A stretch of 64,000 nucleotides of DNA from Malachius bipustulatus (taxonomy: Eukaryota; Arthropoda; Insecta; Coleoptera; Melyridae), in the NCBI GenBank assembly GCA_910589415.1, contig OU342638.1, positions 36,739,579 to 36,803,578 on the forward strand, in the 5' to 3' direction. The stretch's first letter is position 1. Every line of letters begins with the position of its first letter. The notes beneath the pieces are model-generated. The model saw only the letters and a program-made list of their open reading frames with translations. It had not been told where the DNA came from and ran no database searches. Shown here piece by piece: positions 24,801 through 36,400 of the stretch. The position numbers were made by a program, and so were the translations under genes.

Positions 24801-27316
24801 ATTTGACGTCTTTCAAGGGAATCCTCTCGGCTTTGTCACTGAACCCAAGAGATCTAATCCCACCATCTCCTCGTAAGTACATTATTTTGTTCCTGCTGCC
24901 GCTTTTGATTAACGATTACCGTTTCTAGTGCACGGTGTCATCGCCGGAGGAGACAACTTCTTCACCTTCGACGGCAAACAGATCGCCTTCCCGGGAAAAT
25001 GCAACTATCTCCTTGTGGGCGACTCGAGTTCCTCGCAGCACTTCACCCTCGTCGGTACCCTTAAAGACGGCCAACTCGTATCTCTCACCATATCTAACGG
25101 AGATGACGTCATCAATTACAAGAAGAATGGTCAGGTCACTTTCAATGGCGGTAAGAATCACCAAGGCCTTTCTAGAAGCTCCTTATTGATCAATTCTTTG
25201 TGACTTGCAGGTTCAGCAGAGCTGCCCAAGAGGGCCGGATGCATTTCGGTGTACAGGGACAATTATGCGATCCATCTGAGATCGATCTGGGGTCTGCACG
25301 CGATCTGCAGTCCCGATTTGAATGGATGCTCCGTTCAGGTGTCCGGATACTACCACGGAAAGCTCCGAGGACTGTTAGGTAACAAATCATCACTTAATTT
25401 ATATTAATCGACATCTTATTATAATGTTAAAAATCACATCAGTTCTTTTTATTATTCCATTCTTCGTTCATTCTTCTGGTATTTTGGTAAATTATCCGTT
25501 GATGCAGCAACTTATTACTAAATAGGTAACGGAAACAATGAACCGTACGATGACTTTATTCAACCGTCCGGAAAGATCACAGCTTCGGAATCAGACTTCG
25601 CCAACTCTTACAAGCTCCAAGAGAAGTGTCCTGTCGTCAAAGCGGTGGAAGGACTTGAACAGAAATCGTCTCCGGAGTGCTCCAAATTGTTCGGCGGGGA
25701 CTCCGACCTCGTTGCTTGCTTCCCGCTAGTCGATCCAGCCGATTTCAAGGCCGCTTGCGAACATGGAAAAACGCTCGGAAACAAAGGAATCCAGAGATCG
25801 ATAGTTAGCGCTTACGTGGCCGCTTGTCGAGTCAGAGGATCGCCCATATCAGTGCCGGCCAGATTCTGTGAGTATCTTCAGAATTGTTTTAATGCCGCTC
25901 ACTTTACATGCTCCATTTGTATCCACAGTGCAATGTCACAATGCAGACAAACCACACAATTATGGCGAAATGTTCACGGTGAAGACTCCGGGAAAAGCTG
26001 CTGATATCGTTGTCTTTGTCCAGACAGTGAGTGAAGTTGAGAAGATTTACAAAGAACTAGCGCAACCGGTGATCCTGAAAATCACCAAAGGGCTGCTTAG
26101 CAAAGGAATCAGGTAATCAATATTGTTTCGTCTCGCTTCAAAGGGTATATTCAAAGTGGTTTTATTTATTTCAGTGACGTGGAGTACCACGTGGTAGCTT
26201 ATGATGGTGAAGAGAACCGTTGGCCTTCTCATGTGACCGTAGGTGGTAAATTCGCCTACAAGAACGAGATACCTCCTCTCAAATTCTCTCCGGCTGTGAA
26301 AGAAAAAGAATTCAAAACTGACCACGAAATTCTCAACACGCTTTATAAACAAATCAAGCAAACTATCAAGAACGTCAACTTTCTTACAGGTGAATTGGTG
26401 CTAGGTTGCAATCTTTGGGCAATCGAATGTCTTATCTTACGTTTGCTTGCAGGTCACATTCCTCAGGCGCGAGCTTACCATGAATGTTACACCTACCCGT
26501 TCCGAGCCCACGCAATTAAAACAATAATTGCCTTCAAGACCAAACTTTGTTATAACGCAAGCTCCTTATTACTGCAAGTATAAGTATTTGAGGAAAACTA
26601 CCAGAGCTCTGTAGTAATTATTGTTCGTTTTCCCATTGCAGCTACAACATTTGAGAGTTGACGCGACTTACATTTACGATGACATTAACCTAAATTACTT
26701 CACACCACTTACAGGTCTCAAGCTTGTAGGTAAGAGACACGCGAGCGAAGTTATTGGGTTCAACAGACATGATCTGTTCTGGTTGGGTGAGAAAAAACCG
26801 GCAGCAACGAAGGATCTTTTCAAGGACTTATCATTTGATGATTTCTGCATTGGTTACAGTTTGGATGTAAGTGGACAAAACTTTTGCTAAAAGAGCTAGG
26901 TCACATCTGTTTTGCTCGATTCAGGTTGACCAAGATAAAGAGAGATAAAACATCACTCACAGTGACAATAAAAAAATGATAACGATACAAATTCAGCCCG
27001 TAGATTCCATCGCCGGAACGCTGAACGTATTTTCTGCAGACAACTTCCTGCGCGCCAAAGACGCGCAAAAGAGGCAATACATCCAAACGGTGGCGCACGA
27101 TATCGTCGTTTCAATGATTGGCGTCGAAAGGACTTCGGTGTACGAATGCACGAGGGCGACCCCTTACTCTGCTTCCAATCAATTGGTCAGCGTGATCGAG
27201 GTCAACGATAAAAGGGGAGAAACTGTGAGTTGCCAAAAAATTCAATTCCCGTACCACTTGAACTGATTTGTATGTTTCTTTGCTTGCAGAGAGAAAGGGG
27301 GGAAAATGAAGATTAG
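9815..27316 (+). CDS. apoLpp: Apolipophorin-II/I precursor, copy 2, complete
   Basis: Full-length lipophorin scaffold. Exons: 9815-9902, 14135-14161, 14232-14428, 14482-14763, 14844-15485, 15541-15864, 15922-16075, 16133-16588, 17175-17407, 17470-17788, 17847-18161, 18240-18545, 18599-18796, 18855-19371, 19433-19562, 19613-19857, 19920-20316, 20385-20511, 20569-20747, 20863-20928, 20983-21405, 21472-21674, 21737-22029, 22083-22498, 22570-23074, 23135-23537, 23899-24328, 24390-24656, 24716-24872, 24929-25150, 25211-25378, 25526-25867, 25929-26112, 26175-26389, 26453-26577, 26642-26866, 26997-27224, 27290-27316. The sum is 10035 nt, 3344 residues, close to Drosophila apoLpp. Order: signal peptide (residues 1 to about 28), mature start DKCRSGCQGP typical of apoLp-II, lipid-transfer N-module (to about 600), furin site RAKR at 723-726, long beta/amphipathic region, vWF-D (about 2767-3010), tail. 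Either exon A or exon B (10589-10691) could supply the signal peptide, since both end in phase 1. The ORF is intact; splice calls are by eye. Confidence 0.93.
10319..10400 (+). pseudogene. Remnant of an apoLpp penultimate exon (third copy)
   Basis: About 80 bp matching the penultimate exons of both copies (8671-8880 and 26997-27224). It reads HDIVNSMIGVERASMY, against HNIVNSMTGVERTSKY in copy 1 and HDIVVSMIGVERTSVY in copy 2. Four bases are lost after the TACG, and the frame then decays. No other exon of a third copy is visible nearby. It lies between two signal-peptide exons, as expected for a collapsed tandem unit. Confidence 0.85.
10554..10559 (+). promoter_or_regulatory. TATA box of duplicated promoter B
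   Basis: TATAAA lies 30 bp before the ATG of signal-peptide exon B, in a context resembling promoter A. Together with exon B it makes a plausible second transcription start for apoLpp copy 2. Confidence 0.5.
10589..10691 (+). other. Duplicated signal-peptide first exon (exon B)
   Basis: The ATG opens MAATNPSGLDFAFVFVRL, then a run of seven valines and LQTVKAN, ending at a GTGATT donor in phase 1. It is a clear duplicate of exon A (MAAMNPSRLGYW...VLQTVKAT). The GTG repeat has grown into a poly-valine hydrophobic core, still compatible with a signal peptide. The donor is weaker than exon A's GTGAGT. It may be an alternative first exon of copy 2, the proximal true first exon, or a relic of the collapsed third copy. 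The next downstream exon for either is 14135-14161. Confidence 0.75.
10692..11662 (+). other. apoLpp copy 2 intron 1, AT-rich part
   Basis: No coding signal. Short pieces resembling ends of TA-flanked elements occur, such as TACAGGGG near 11335 and CACCCTGTA near 11527. I could not define a complete element here. Confidence 0.5.
11663..12201 (+). mobile_element. Fold-back MITE with CAGGGTGG ends, TA target duplication
   Basis: The left end CAGGGTGGGCCATCGAAAAG and the right end CTTTTCGATGGTCCACCCTG are inverted repeats, each flanked by TA (11661-11662 and 12202-12203). The arms run about 200 bp or more each and pair nearly throughout, including AACCCAAAATGTTGGATATC near the centre. The left arm has an extra ~50 bp. 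The middle (about 11934-11996) contains a second CAGAGTGGCCC/GGCCACCCTG pair, suggesting a smaller related element nested inside. No transposase is encoded. TA duplication suggests Tc1/mariner-type mobilisation. Confidence 0.8.
12204..14134 (+). other. apoLpp copy 2 intron 1, distal part
   Basis: Mostly AT-rich unique DNA. A low-complexity pyrimidine block, with poly-C at about 13493-13506 and CT repeats at about 13565-13585, includes two copies of the phrase CGACCCCACGTTCGTTCACT. An 81-codon open frame lies at 13070-13315. The first lipid-transfer exon follows at 14135. Confidence 0.5.
13070..13315 (+). other. Unrecognised 81-codon open frame inside apoLpp intron 1
   Basis: It opens MHLHRGLDTLCETVNEVKSI and ends HLELLKK. 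Its composition looks more protein-like than the surrounding AT-rich DNA: mixed polar residues, three cysteines and few repeats. The same frame has a stop just upstream (13058). I recognise no family. It could be a decayed transposon or gene fragment, or chance. Confidence 0.3.
16585..17182 (+). other. Furin-type cleavage site RAKR split by an intron (apoLpp copy 2)
   Basis: Exon 8 ends with CGA and the first base of the next codon; exon 9 supplies the rest, giving V-R-A-K-R-E at residues 722-727. A basic RX(K/R)R site near residue 720 is where insect apolipophorin precursors are cut into apoLp-II and apoLp-I. Cutting here would give about 700 and about 2618 residue chains. The 586-bp intron between (16589-17174) holds no gene that I can see. 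Confidence 0.75.
23075..23134 (+). other. 60-bp in-frame intron of apoLpp copy 2
   Basis: Counterpart of 4847-4906. It has a GTGAGT donor and TTTTTTAG acceptor, no stop, and near identity to copy 1. The flanking codons read V-G-K-N when spliced. Confidence 0.65.
24929..25867 (+). other. von Willebrand factor D domain exons of apoLpp copy 2
   Basis: Three exons (24929-25150, 25211-25378, 25526-25867) encode the vWF-D module. They start HGVIAGGDNFFTFDGK, contain an FPGKCNYLLV core and end after the GLLGNGNNEPYDDF calcium-loop-like motif and a cysteine-rich stretch. The 147-bp intron at 25379-25525 is almost identical to 7133-7279 in copy 1, which suggests recent conversion. Confidence 0.88.
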
Positions 27317-29039
27317 ACCAAAAAAATTTTTGACACGCTATTTCATTTAAATATTAATATTATTATTATTATTATTATTAAAGATTATTATTTCTAGCTA
27401 ACACTAGCATCAACAGCCCTTTCTCCTCTCCATCCCTCTCTCTTGATTGGATAAATGCACGTGGACGATTCCTTTTTTGTTTCAACAGTAACCCGACACC
27501 CATCCACTCCACTGCTTAAGCACTTGTCTCTGTGACAGAGAGCTAAGACGAAGCGTTACAGTCAGCGAGAGAGGGATGGAGGGTAACGAAAAATGACAAA
27601 TGAGCCGTGTCGTCGGGACGTATATAGGATATGATGATTTTTACCCATTTACAGTGTTTTATATTTATCATGTGCGTTCTTCTGGAGACGTTTTTTTTTC
27701 CCTCACGGCTGTCGCAGCGACTCGGATAGGGTTAAGTAAAAAAAAAAAAAAAACAGGGAAGAATGTTTAAAAACTCGACCATACCAGTCAGTTTATGATA
27801 ATATGAGACGTTTTTTTCTGTGTTTTCTTAATTGGGACGAAGGGTGTTAATATTTTTCCCTAAATCCTGAAAAAATTCTTACAAGCGTCTACGTAAAATA
27901 AATATTTCTTCCCTCATTCTAGAAATAATGAACACCAAACGAGAAAGCTACCTGTTTCTTTGATAAATTAATTAAATTTAGACAACAATAGTAGTAATAT
28001 TTGAGCCCCAATAACTCAACCTTGAGGTACTCCAAAACATAAAGACGACTAGAAAAGAGCAATTTTTCCTGGACACTATCTTGATTGAATTAATTGAGTC
28101 TAAGCAGATCTCCATAATTAGGCGTCCAGATTTTTTGCTCTTCTAGCTCCACTTATTCCAGCCCATCGGCACGGGAGTTATTTTTATTGTGATATTTATG
28201 TAATTTTTAAAATAAGACTACCTACGCTACATGACAGCGTTTATCCCCCGGATCGATTCTAGCACCAGTACTTCAACAAGACAGTCGCGAGCTACTCTCC
28301 AGAAAAAAAACAATGGCCTATTCTGGCGCAGCTGGGTTCGTTTTATACCGAGACACATGTGTATGTGTACAATAAATAAATGTAATATCATAATCAGTAT
28401 ACAGGGTGATATATTACCACATCACTTCTCGGTTAATTAATGTGTCTTGATAAAAAATATACGAGGGGTTAAATAAAAAATTATAATTTTTCTTGAAACG
28501 ATTCTTTTGAAAAATTACCCTGGAGCTTGATTAAAAGACTAATTTACTAAAATTAGTACCAACGTAGTACTAGGAAATCGAAAAAATACTTCAATTCGAA
28601 GCTAATTTGTCTTGGCACCACCATGGAGTGCCACAGGGCTCGATAGTTTACACTTCACTATTTATGTTTTTTTTTCATTATTCCTGAAATTCCTGATCTG
28701 AAATCAGCTGCTTTGAATTAAGTATTCTTTGGAGTGCCGCAATTACCACTTTTTTTAAATATTTAAGAAAAAGTAAAAGAAAACTGCTTGATAAAATTAG
28801 GACATTTTTTTGCGGTAATTTTTGCAGTAATACCCCTATGGAGTACCTCAAGACTCTATAACGGGCATCAATTTAATTAAGCATCATGCAACTTTTTTAT
28901 TACCTATCCTATAATTTTAAAATTGCTTCATTTAGAGTGAGTTTAAAAAAAGAAGCTTAGCGAAACTATGATCAGGCTGATGAGCTGAAATTACATAGAA
29001 ACGTCCATGTCTCTATCTTCACCAGCGCCAGACCATTTC
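27317..29039 (+). other. Intergenic DNA after apoLpp copy 2
   Basis: The 3' region of copy 2 carries an ATT tract and no canonical AATAAA nearby; ATTAAA occurs near 27377. Homology to the copy-1 downstream region continues to about 27452. Isolated copies of the 17-bp box occur near 28022, 28624, 28731 and 28840, in otherwise dissimilar DNA. No gene recognised. Confidence 0.5.
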
Positions 29040-31700
29040 TGAGTTGGTCTTTCAGAGAGCTTTATTGTTGTTTTTAAGCTGTAATTTTCGAACTAACCGG
29101 AGTTTGTGAAAAAAATTGCGAGGTAGCCGGAGTTTTGAAAAAAAGCGAGATAAGCGGAGTTTATGAAAAAAGTTGAGAGCTAATCCGGAGTTTGGATAAT
29201 AATTTCAAAATACTCGGAGTTTTGCGAAAAAATATGCGAGGTATAGCCGGGAATTTGTGTAAAAATGCGAGATAAGCGGAGTTTGTGAAAAAAAAATTGG
29301 TCAAACCGGAGTAGGTAAGGAAAACTCGAGCTAACCGGAGTTTGTGAAAAAAAAATTCTAATTCGCTGAAGTGTGCGAAAAAATTTCACGATACCCGGAG
29401 TTTGTGGAAAAAATTGCGAGCTAATTCTGAGCTTGTGAAATAATTGCAAAATACCCGGAGTGTATTTAGTATCCCGGAGTATCCCGGAGATAAGCGGAGT
29501 TTGTGAAAAAAATTATTGCGAGCCAATCCGGAGTTTGTGAAATAATTACACAATACTCGGAGTTTTGCGACAAAATATTCGAGGTAGCCGGGAGTTTGTG
29601 AAAAAATGCGATATAAGCGGAGTTTGTGAAAAAATTTATTGCGAGCCAATCCGGAGTTTGTGAAATAATTACAAAATACTCGGAGTTTTGCGAAAAAATA
29701 TGCGAGGCAGCCGGGAGTTTGTGAAAAAATGCGATATAAGCGGAGTTTGTGAAAAAAGTTATTGCGAGCCAATCCGGAGTTTGTGAAATAATTACAAAAT
29801 ACTCGGAGTTTTGCGAAAAAATATGCGAGGTAGCCGTGAGTTTGTGGAATAAATGCGAGATAAGTGGAGTTTGTGAAAAAAAATTACAAGATACCCGGAG
29901 TTTTGAGACACAAAAATCGAGGTAGCCTGAGTTTGTGAAAAAAAAATGCGAGGTAGCTGAAGTCTGCGAAAAAAATTGCAAGATACCCGGAGTTTTGAGT
30001 GAAAAAATGCGTGGTAGCTGGAGTTTGTGAAAAAAAGGAGAGATAAGCCGAGTTTGTGAAAAAAGTTGCGAGCCAATCCAGAGTTTGTGATAAAAATTGA
30101 AGATAACCAAAGTTTTGTGAAAAAAAAAACTTCGAGGTAGCATGAGTTTGTGAAAATATATTAGGTCGCTGGAGTCTGTGAAAAAAATTGCACGAATCCG
30201 GAGTTAAGCGAAAAAATATGCGAGGTAGCCGAAGTTTGCGAAAAAAATGGAAAAATGCGAGATAAGCGGAGTTTGTGAGAAAATTCAAAATAACCGCAGT
30301 TTGTGAAAAAAAATGTGAGCTAGTCCGGAGTTTGTGAAAAAAATTGCGAGGTAGCCGAAATTTAAAAAAAAAACGAAGTACCTACCCGGATTTTGTGAAA
30401 AAAAATCGTAAGCTATCCGGAGAATTACAAAATACTCGGAGTTTTGCGAAAAAATATGCGAGGTAGCCGGGAGTTTGTGAAAAAATGCGAGATAAGCGGA
30501 GTTTGTGAAAAAAATTATTGCGAGCCAATCCGGAGTTTGTGAAATAATTACATAATACTGGAAGTTTTGCGAAAAATATGCGAGGCAGCCGGGAGTTTGT
30601 GAAAAAATGCGGGATAAGTGGAGTCTGTGAAAAAAACTGGATTTAATCGGAGTTTGTGAAAAAAGATATCGAGACTGGAGTTTGTAACAAACATATTTGC
30701 TAGTAAGAATTTGTGATTTTTTTTTTGAGCTACCCGGAGTTTATGAAAAAAAAATCGAGGTCGCTGAAGTCTGCGAAAAAAAATTCACGATACCCGGAGT
30801 TTGTGGAAAAAATTGTGAGCTAATTCGGAGCTTGCAAAATACCCGGAGTGAAGCGAAAAAATATGCGAAGTAGCCGGGAGTTTGTGAAAAAATGCGATAC
30901 AAGCGGAGTTTATGAAAAAAGTTATTGCAAGCCAATCCGGAGTTTGTGAAATAATTACAAAATACTCGGAGTTTTGCGAAAAATATGCGAGGTAGTCGGG
31001 AGTTTGTGAAAAAATGCGAGATAAGTGGAGTTTGTGAAAAAAAATTACAAGATACTCGGAGTTTTGAGACACAAAAATCGAGGTAGCCTGAGTTTGTGAA
31101 AAAAAATGCGAGGTAGCTGAAGTCTGCGAAAAAAAATTTCAAGATACCCGGAGTTTTGAGTGAAAAAATGCGTGGTAGCTGGAGTTTGTGAAAAAAAGGA
31201 GAGATAAGCCGAGTTTGTGAAAAAAGTTGCGAGCCAATCCAGAGTTTGTGATACATATGGAAGATAACCAAAGTTTTGTGAAAAAAAAATCGAGGTAGCA
31301 TGAGTTTGTGAAAAAAAAATGCGAGGTCGCTGGAGTCTGTGAAAAAAATTGCACGAATCCGGAGTTAAGCGAAAAAATATGCGAGGTAGCCGAAGTTTGC
31401 GAAAAAAATGCGAGATAAGCGGAGTTTGTGAAAAAAATTGCAAGATAAACGGAGGTTGCTGAAAAAAAATGCAGATAACAGCAGCTTGTGAAAAAAATTG
31501 TGAGCTAGTCCGGAGTTTGTGAAAAAAATTGCGAGGTAGCCGAAATTTGAAAAAAAAAACGAAGTACCTACCCGGATTTTGTGAACAAAAAAAAATCGCA
31601 AGCTGACCGGAGTTTGTGAAAAAAATGCGACATAACCCGCAGCTTGTGAACAAAATTCGAACTAACCGGAGATTGAGAAAAACATTTTTCGAGTTATTTT
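29040..31700. repeat. Degenerate ~30-36 bp minisatellite, 2.6 kb
   Basis: Dozens of units of the form CGGAGTTTGTGAAAAAAATTGCGAGNTANC with variable A-run lengths. Longer-range copies are visible: the segment from about 29880 to 30360 recurs from about 31040 to 31560, an offset near 1.16 kb. Blocks with ATTGCGAGCCAATCCGGAG recur near 29518, 29640, 29762, 30508 and 30928. Minus-strand open frames up to 225 codons are a product of the period and are not genes. Confidence 0.9.
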
Positions 31701-31854
31701 ATGAAAAAAAGGTTTCTTTTTTTTAAGGTTTCAACTCTTTAAGATACGTCAAGAATCGTTAACGTTACCTCCAAATCTCCATAAACATTTTTTTCATTAT
31801 ACATCAATAAAAATTGCTTTCTAATATTGTTTTAGATTGAAATTTAGAAAAACA

Positions 31855-32520
31855 CACTTTGTCCGGTTATGTTTTCAATGGAGTGCCTCACGGCTCAATC
31901 AAAGCGCTTTCAAATTTTCATTACACTCAGATTTCATTAAAAAATGTTTCGTAGACTGAACTTTCAAGAATTAAGTAAACAGCAAAGACCGCCAGGCTGA
32001 TTTAAAAAAAAAAAACGCATAGATGATGATTTTTTTTCTCTTATCACCTCCAAGGGATGTCTCGAGGATCGAAATCGTAACCTTTATAACTTACTAATTT
32101 TCGTTATAAATAAATAAAATCGCTTCATAAATGAGTACTTTGAGTAATGTGAATGCAAAAATGTCATATTGAGAGTATCTCGAGTATTTTTTTTCCATGG
32201 AGTTCCTCACGGCTCAATCATAGTACCTTCAAATTTACATTACATTCTGATTTCATTAAAAAATGCTTCGTAGAGTGAATTTTTAAGTATGAACGAAACA
32301 GTAGATATACCGTCGAAAAAGGTACGTTAGAAAAAAACTCCAGAAAGGCTCTTTTTCCATCCTTCTCGTGTTACCCTCACCACCTGAGAGTCCAGCTTGA
32401 GTCTCCAATTGCATAAAAAAAATTGAGTTGAATTAAGAACTAATCGGGTTAAAGTTGGTGGTTGACGTATTATAGTCTTTCGGGGTGTTATAACCGATTT
32501 CGTAATACCTCGAGGACTCT
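31855..32520 (-). repeat. Diverged, inverted copies of the 314-bp satellite
   Basis: ATGGAGTGCCTCACGGCTC at about 31879, GGGATGTCTCGAGGATCGAA at about 32054 and ATGGAGTTCCTCACGGCTC at about 32198 match the reverse complement of the main array, in the same order and at similar spacing (about 145-170 bp). Flanks such as TTTCATTAAAAAATG and CGTAGANTGAA also match. These are older copies in the opposite orientation to the array at 33404-38661. A further decayed copy lies near 32502. Confidence 0.85.
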
Positions 32521-33403
32521 GTTTATAAATAAAAGTACAAGAGCGAGCGAGTATGAAGAATAAACAAATGATTATTTCAAGTAAAAACATCCATGCACGC
32601 TTGCGACTGGAGTCGTTTTTACCGAGTCGATTTTTTCTCGGGTGAATTTTTTCCTGGACGTCACACGTGTTCAAAGCGAGCCAGAAATGAAGAAGTGTAC
32701 CACGGCGAGATGCAGGAGACTTCAAGTTCTATATTTATATGCCTAATGTTTATATCATATCGCAAGTGCAGGACCGACTGCAAATGGCAAGTGATGGGGT
32801 GAAAAAATTATTACATTCTTATACATCTCTACTGACTGATGGTAGCCTCTCTCATTATTTATTAGAGTCTTCTCCGAAAGACCGCGCGACCGCACTCAAG
32901 GTCGATTTTATCTGTTTAATTACGTGTAAGAGTATTATTACAGATAAGGTAATGAAAACATTTCGTTCCCGTCACTTTTAATACATGCACATTTTACAGT
33001 GATAGACTAATAATAACACATGCGTGTTGTTAGTTAGCTGGTGGCGGGTGGGAAGGGAAAAAAAATTAAAATCGAATAAAAAATTATTTACGGCTCGTAC
33101 TTTCCATAATTCAGAAGGTGTTTTTTTGTAACGTGCGGGGCGTTACCAGATGCACTTGTTCGTATTAAAGGGTGGGTCTTTTTATAAAGTCATTTGTCAC
33201 TGAAAAATGCCTGAAAGATGAAAGCCTGAACGGGGAGAGAGGGGACAACAACCGACACACATGCGGCCTTCTAGTGTTACCGACATCGGCATTAAGGCAA
33301 AACTTAATTCCAACCACAACCGAGGAAATGATCTTGATGATGTAAATATTGTTTACCTAAAAATTAGAAATAATGCAGTGATAAGAAAAAGTGTCTTCCG
33401 ATT
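32521..33403 (+). other. Spacer between satellite blocks
   Basis: No recognised gene or repeat. Open frames of 60-80 codons here are short and have no family signature. Confidence 0.4.
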
Positions 33404-36400
33404 TCCGAAAAAATTGTAATTTTAACGGTTACGATTTTGATCCCCGAGGCATCCCGAGGAAGTGCTACGAGAAAAATCCCCATCTCAGCTTTTTTATTTC
33501 TAGTCTGCCTTCATCAGCGTTCTCTGCTGCTTCGTTCAGCCTTAAAAATTCAGCCTACGATACATTTTCTAATGAAACCAGAGTTTAATGGAAATTTGAA
33601 GGCACGGTGATTGAGCCGTGAGGCACTCCATGGGAAAAAATACTCGAGAAACCCTCAATCTGACATTTTTGCGTTCTTATAACGTAAAAGCACTTGTTAT
33701 GGAGCAATTTATTTATTTGTAATGAAAAATGTGAATTTAACGGTTACGATTTCGATCCCCGAGGCATCCCGAGGAGGTGCTACGAGAAAAATCCCCATCT
33801 CAGCTTTTTTATTTCTAGTCTGCCTTCATCAGCGTTCTCTGCTGCTTCGTTCAGCCTTAAAAATTCAGCCTACGGAACATTTTCTAATGAAACCAGAGTT
33901 TAATGGAAATTTGAAGGCACGGTGATTGAGCCGTGAGGCACTCCATGGGAAAAAATACTCGAGAAACCCTCAATCTGACATTTTTGCGTTCTTATAACGT
34001 AAAAGCACTTGTTATGGAGCAATTTATTTATTTGTAATGAAAAATGTGAATTTAACGGTTACGATTTCGATCCCCGAGGCATCCCGAGGAGGTGCTACGA
34101 GAAAAATCCCCATCTCAGCTTTTTTATTTCTAGTCTGCCTTCATCAGCGTTCTCTGCTGCTTCGTTCAGCCTTAAAAATTCAGCCTACGATACATTTTCT
34201 AATGAAACCAGAGTTTAATGGAAATTTGAAGGCACGGTGATTGAGCCGTGAGGCACTCCATGGGAAAAAATACTCGAGAAACCCTCAATCTGACATTTTT
34301 GCGTTCTTATAACGTAAAAGCACTTGTTATGGAGCAATTTATTTATTTGTAATGAAAAATGTGAATTTAACGGTTACGATTTCGATCCCCGAGGCATCCC
34401 GAGGAGGTGCTACGAGAAAAATATCCCCATCTCAGCTTTTTTATTTCTAGTCTGCCTTCATCAGCGTTCTCTGCTGCTTCGTTCAGCCTTAAAAATTCAG
34501 CCTACGATACATTTTCTAATGAAACCAGAGTTTAATGGAAATTTGAAGGCACGGTGATTGAGCCGTGAGGCACTCCATGGGAAAAAATACTCGAGAAACC
34601 CTCAATCTGACATTTTTGCGTTCTTATAACGTAAAAGTACTTGTTATGGAGCAATTTATTTATTTGTAATGAAAAATGTGAATTTAACGGTTACGATTTC
34701 GATCCCCGAGGCATCCCGAGGAGGTGATACGAAAAAAATCCCCATCTCAGCTTTTTTTCCTAATCTGCCTTCATCAGCGATCTCTGCTGCTTCGTTCAGC
34801 CTTAAAAATTCAGTCTACGGAACATTTTCTAATGAAACTAGAGTTTAATGGAAATTTGAAGGCACGGTGATTGAGCCGTGAGGCACTCCATGGGAAAAAA
34901 TACTCGAGAAACCCTCAATCTGGCATTTTTGCGTTCTTATAACGTAAAAGCACTTATTATGGAGCAATTTATTTATTTGTAATGAAAAATGTGAATTTAA
35001 CGGTTACGATTTCGATCCCCGAGGCATCCCGAGGAGGTGATACGAAAAAAATCCCCATCTCAGCTTTTTTTCCTAATCTGCCTTCATCAGCGATCTCTGC
35101 TGCTTCGTTCAGCCTTAAAAATTCAGTCTACGGAACATTTTCTAATGAAACCAGAGTTTAATGGAAATTTGAAGGCACGGTGATTGAGCCGTGAGGCACT
35201 CCATGGGAAAAAATACTCGAGAAACCCTCAATCTGGCATTTTTGCGTTCTTATAACGTAAAAGCACTTATTATGGAGCAATTTATTTATTTGTAATGAAA
35301 AATGTGAATTTAACGGTTACGATTTCGATCCCCGAGGCATCCCGAGGAGGTGCTACGAGAAAAATCCCCATCTCAGCTTTTTTATTTCTAGTCTGCCTTC
35401 ATCAGCGATCTCTGCTGCTTCGTTCAGCCTTAAAAATTCAGCCTACGATACATTTTCTAATGAAACCAGAGTTTAATGGAAATTTGAAGGCACGGTGATT
35501 GAGCCGTGAGGCACTCCATGGGAAAAAATACTCGAGAAACCCTCAATCTGATATTTTTGCGTTCTTATAACGTAAAAGCACTTGTTATGGAGCAATTTAT
35601 TTATTTGTAATGAAAAATGTGAATTTAACGGTTACGATTTCGATCCCCGAGGCATCCCGAGGAGGTGATACGAGAAAAATCCCCATCTCAGCTTTTTTTC
35701 CTAATCTGCCTTCATCAGCGATCTCTGCTGCTTCGTTCAGCCTTAAAAATTCAGTCTACGGAACATTTTCTAATGAAACCAGAGTTTGATGGAAATTTGA
35801 AGGCACGGTGAGTGAGCCGTGAGGCACTCCATCGGAAAAAATACTCGAGAAACCCTCAATCTGGCATTTTTGCGTTCTTATAACGTAAAAGCACTTATTA
35901 TGGAGCAATTTATTTATTTGTAATGAAAAATTGTGAATTTAACGGTTACGATTTCGATCCCCGAGGCATCCCGAGGAGGTGTTACGAGAAAAAATCCCCA
36001 TCTCAGCTTTTTTTCCTAATCTGCCTTCATCAGCGATCTCTGCTGCTTCGTTCAGCCTTAAAAATTCAGTCTACGGAACATTTTCTAATGAAACCAGAGT
36101 TTAATGGAAATTTGAAGGCACGGTGATTGAGCCGTGAGGCACTCCATGGGAAAAAATACTCGAGAAACCCTCAATCTGGCATTTTTGCGTTCTTATAACG
36201 TAAAAGCACTTATTATGGAGCAATTTATTTATTTGTAATGAAAAATGTGAATTTAACGGTTACGATTTCGATCCCCGAGGCATCCCGAGGAGGTGATACG
36301 AGAAAAATCCCCATCTCAGCTTTTTTTCCTAATCTGCCTTCATCAGCGATCTCTGCTGCTTCGTTCAGCCTTAAAAATTCAGTCTACGGAACATTTTCTA

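Noticed and set aside
29180..31653. Minus-strand open frames up to 225 codons with repeated FFHKLRLSRIFSQTPGYL.
   Set aside because: They follow the minisatellite unit and appear in several frames at once. There is no start context, splice structure or family.
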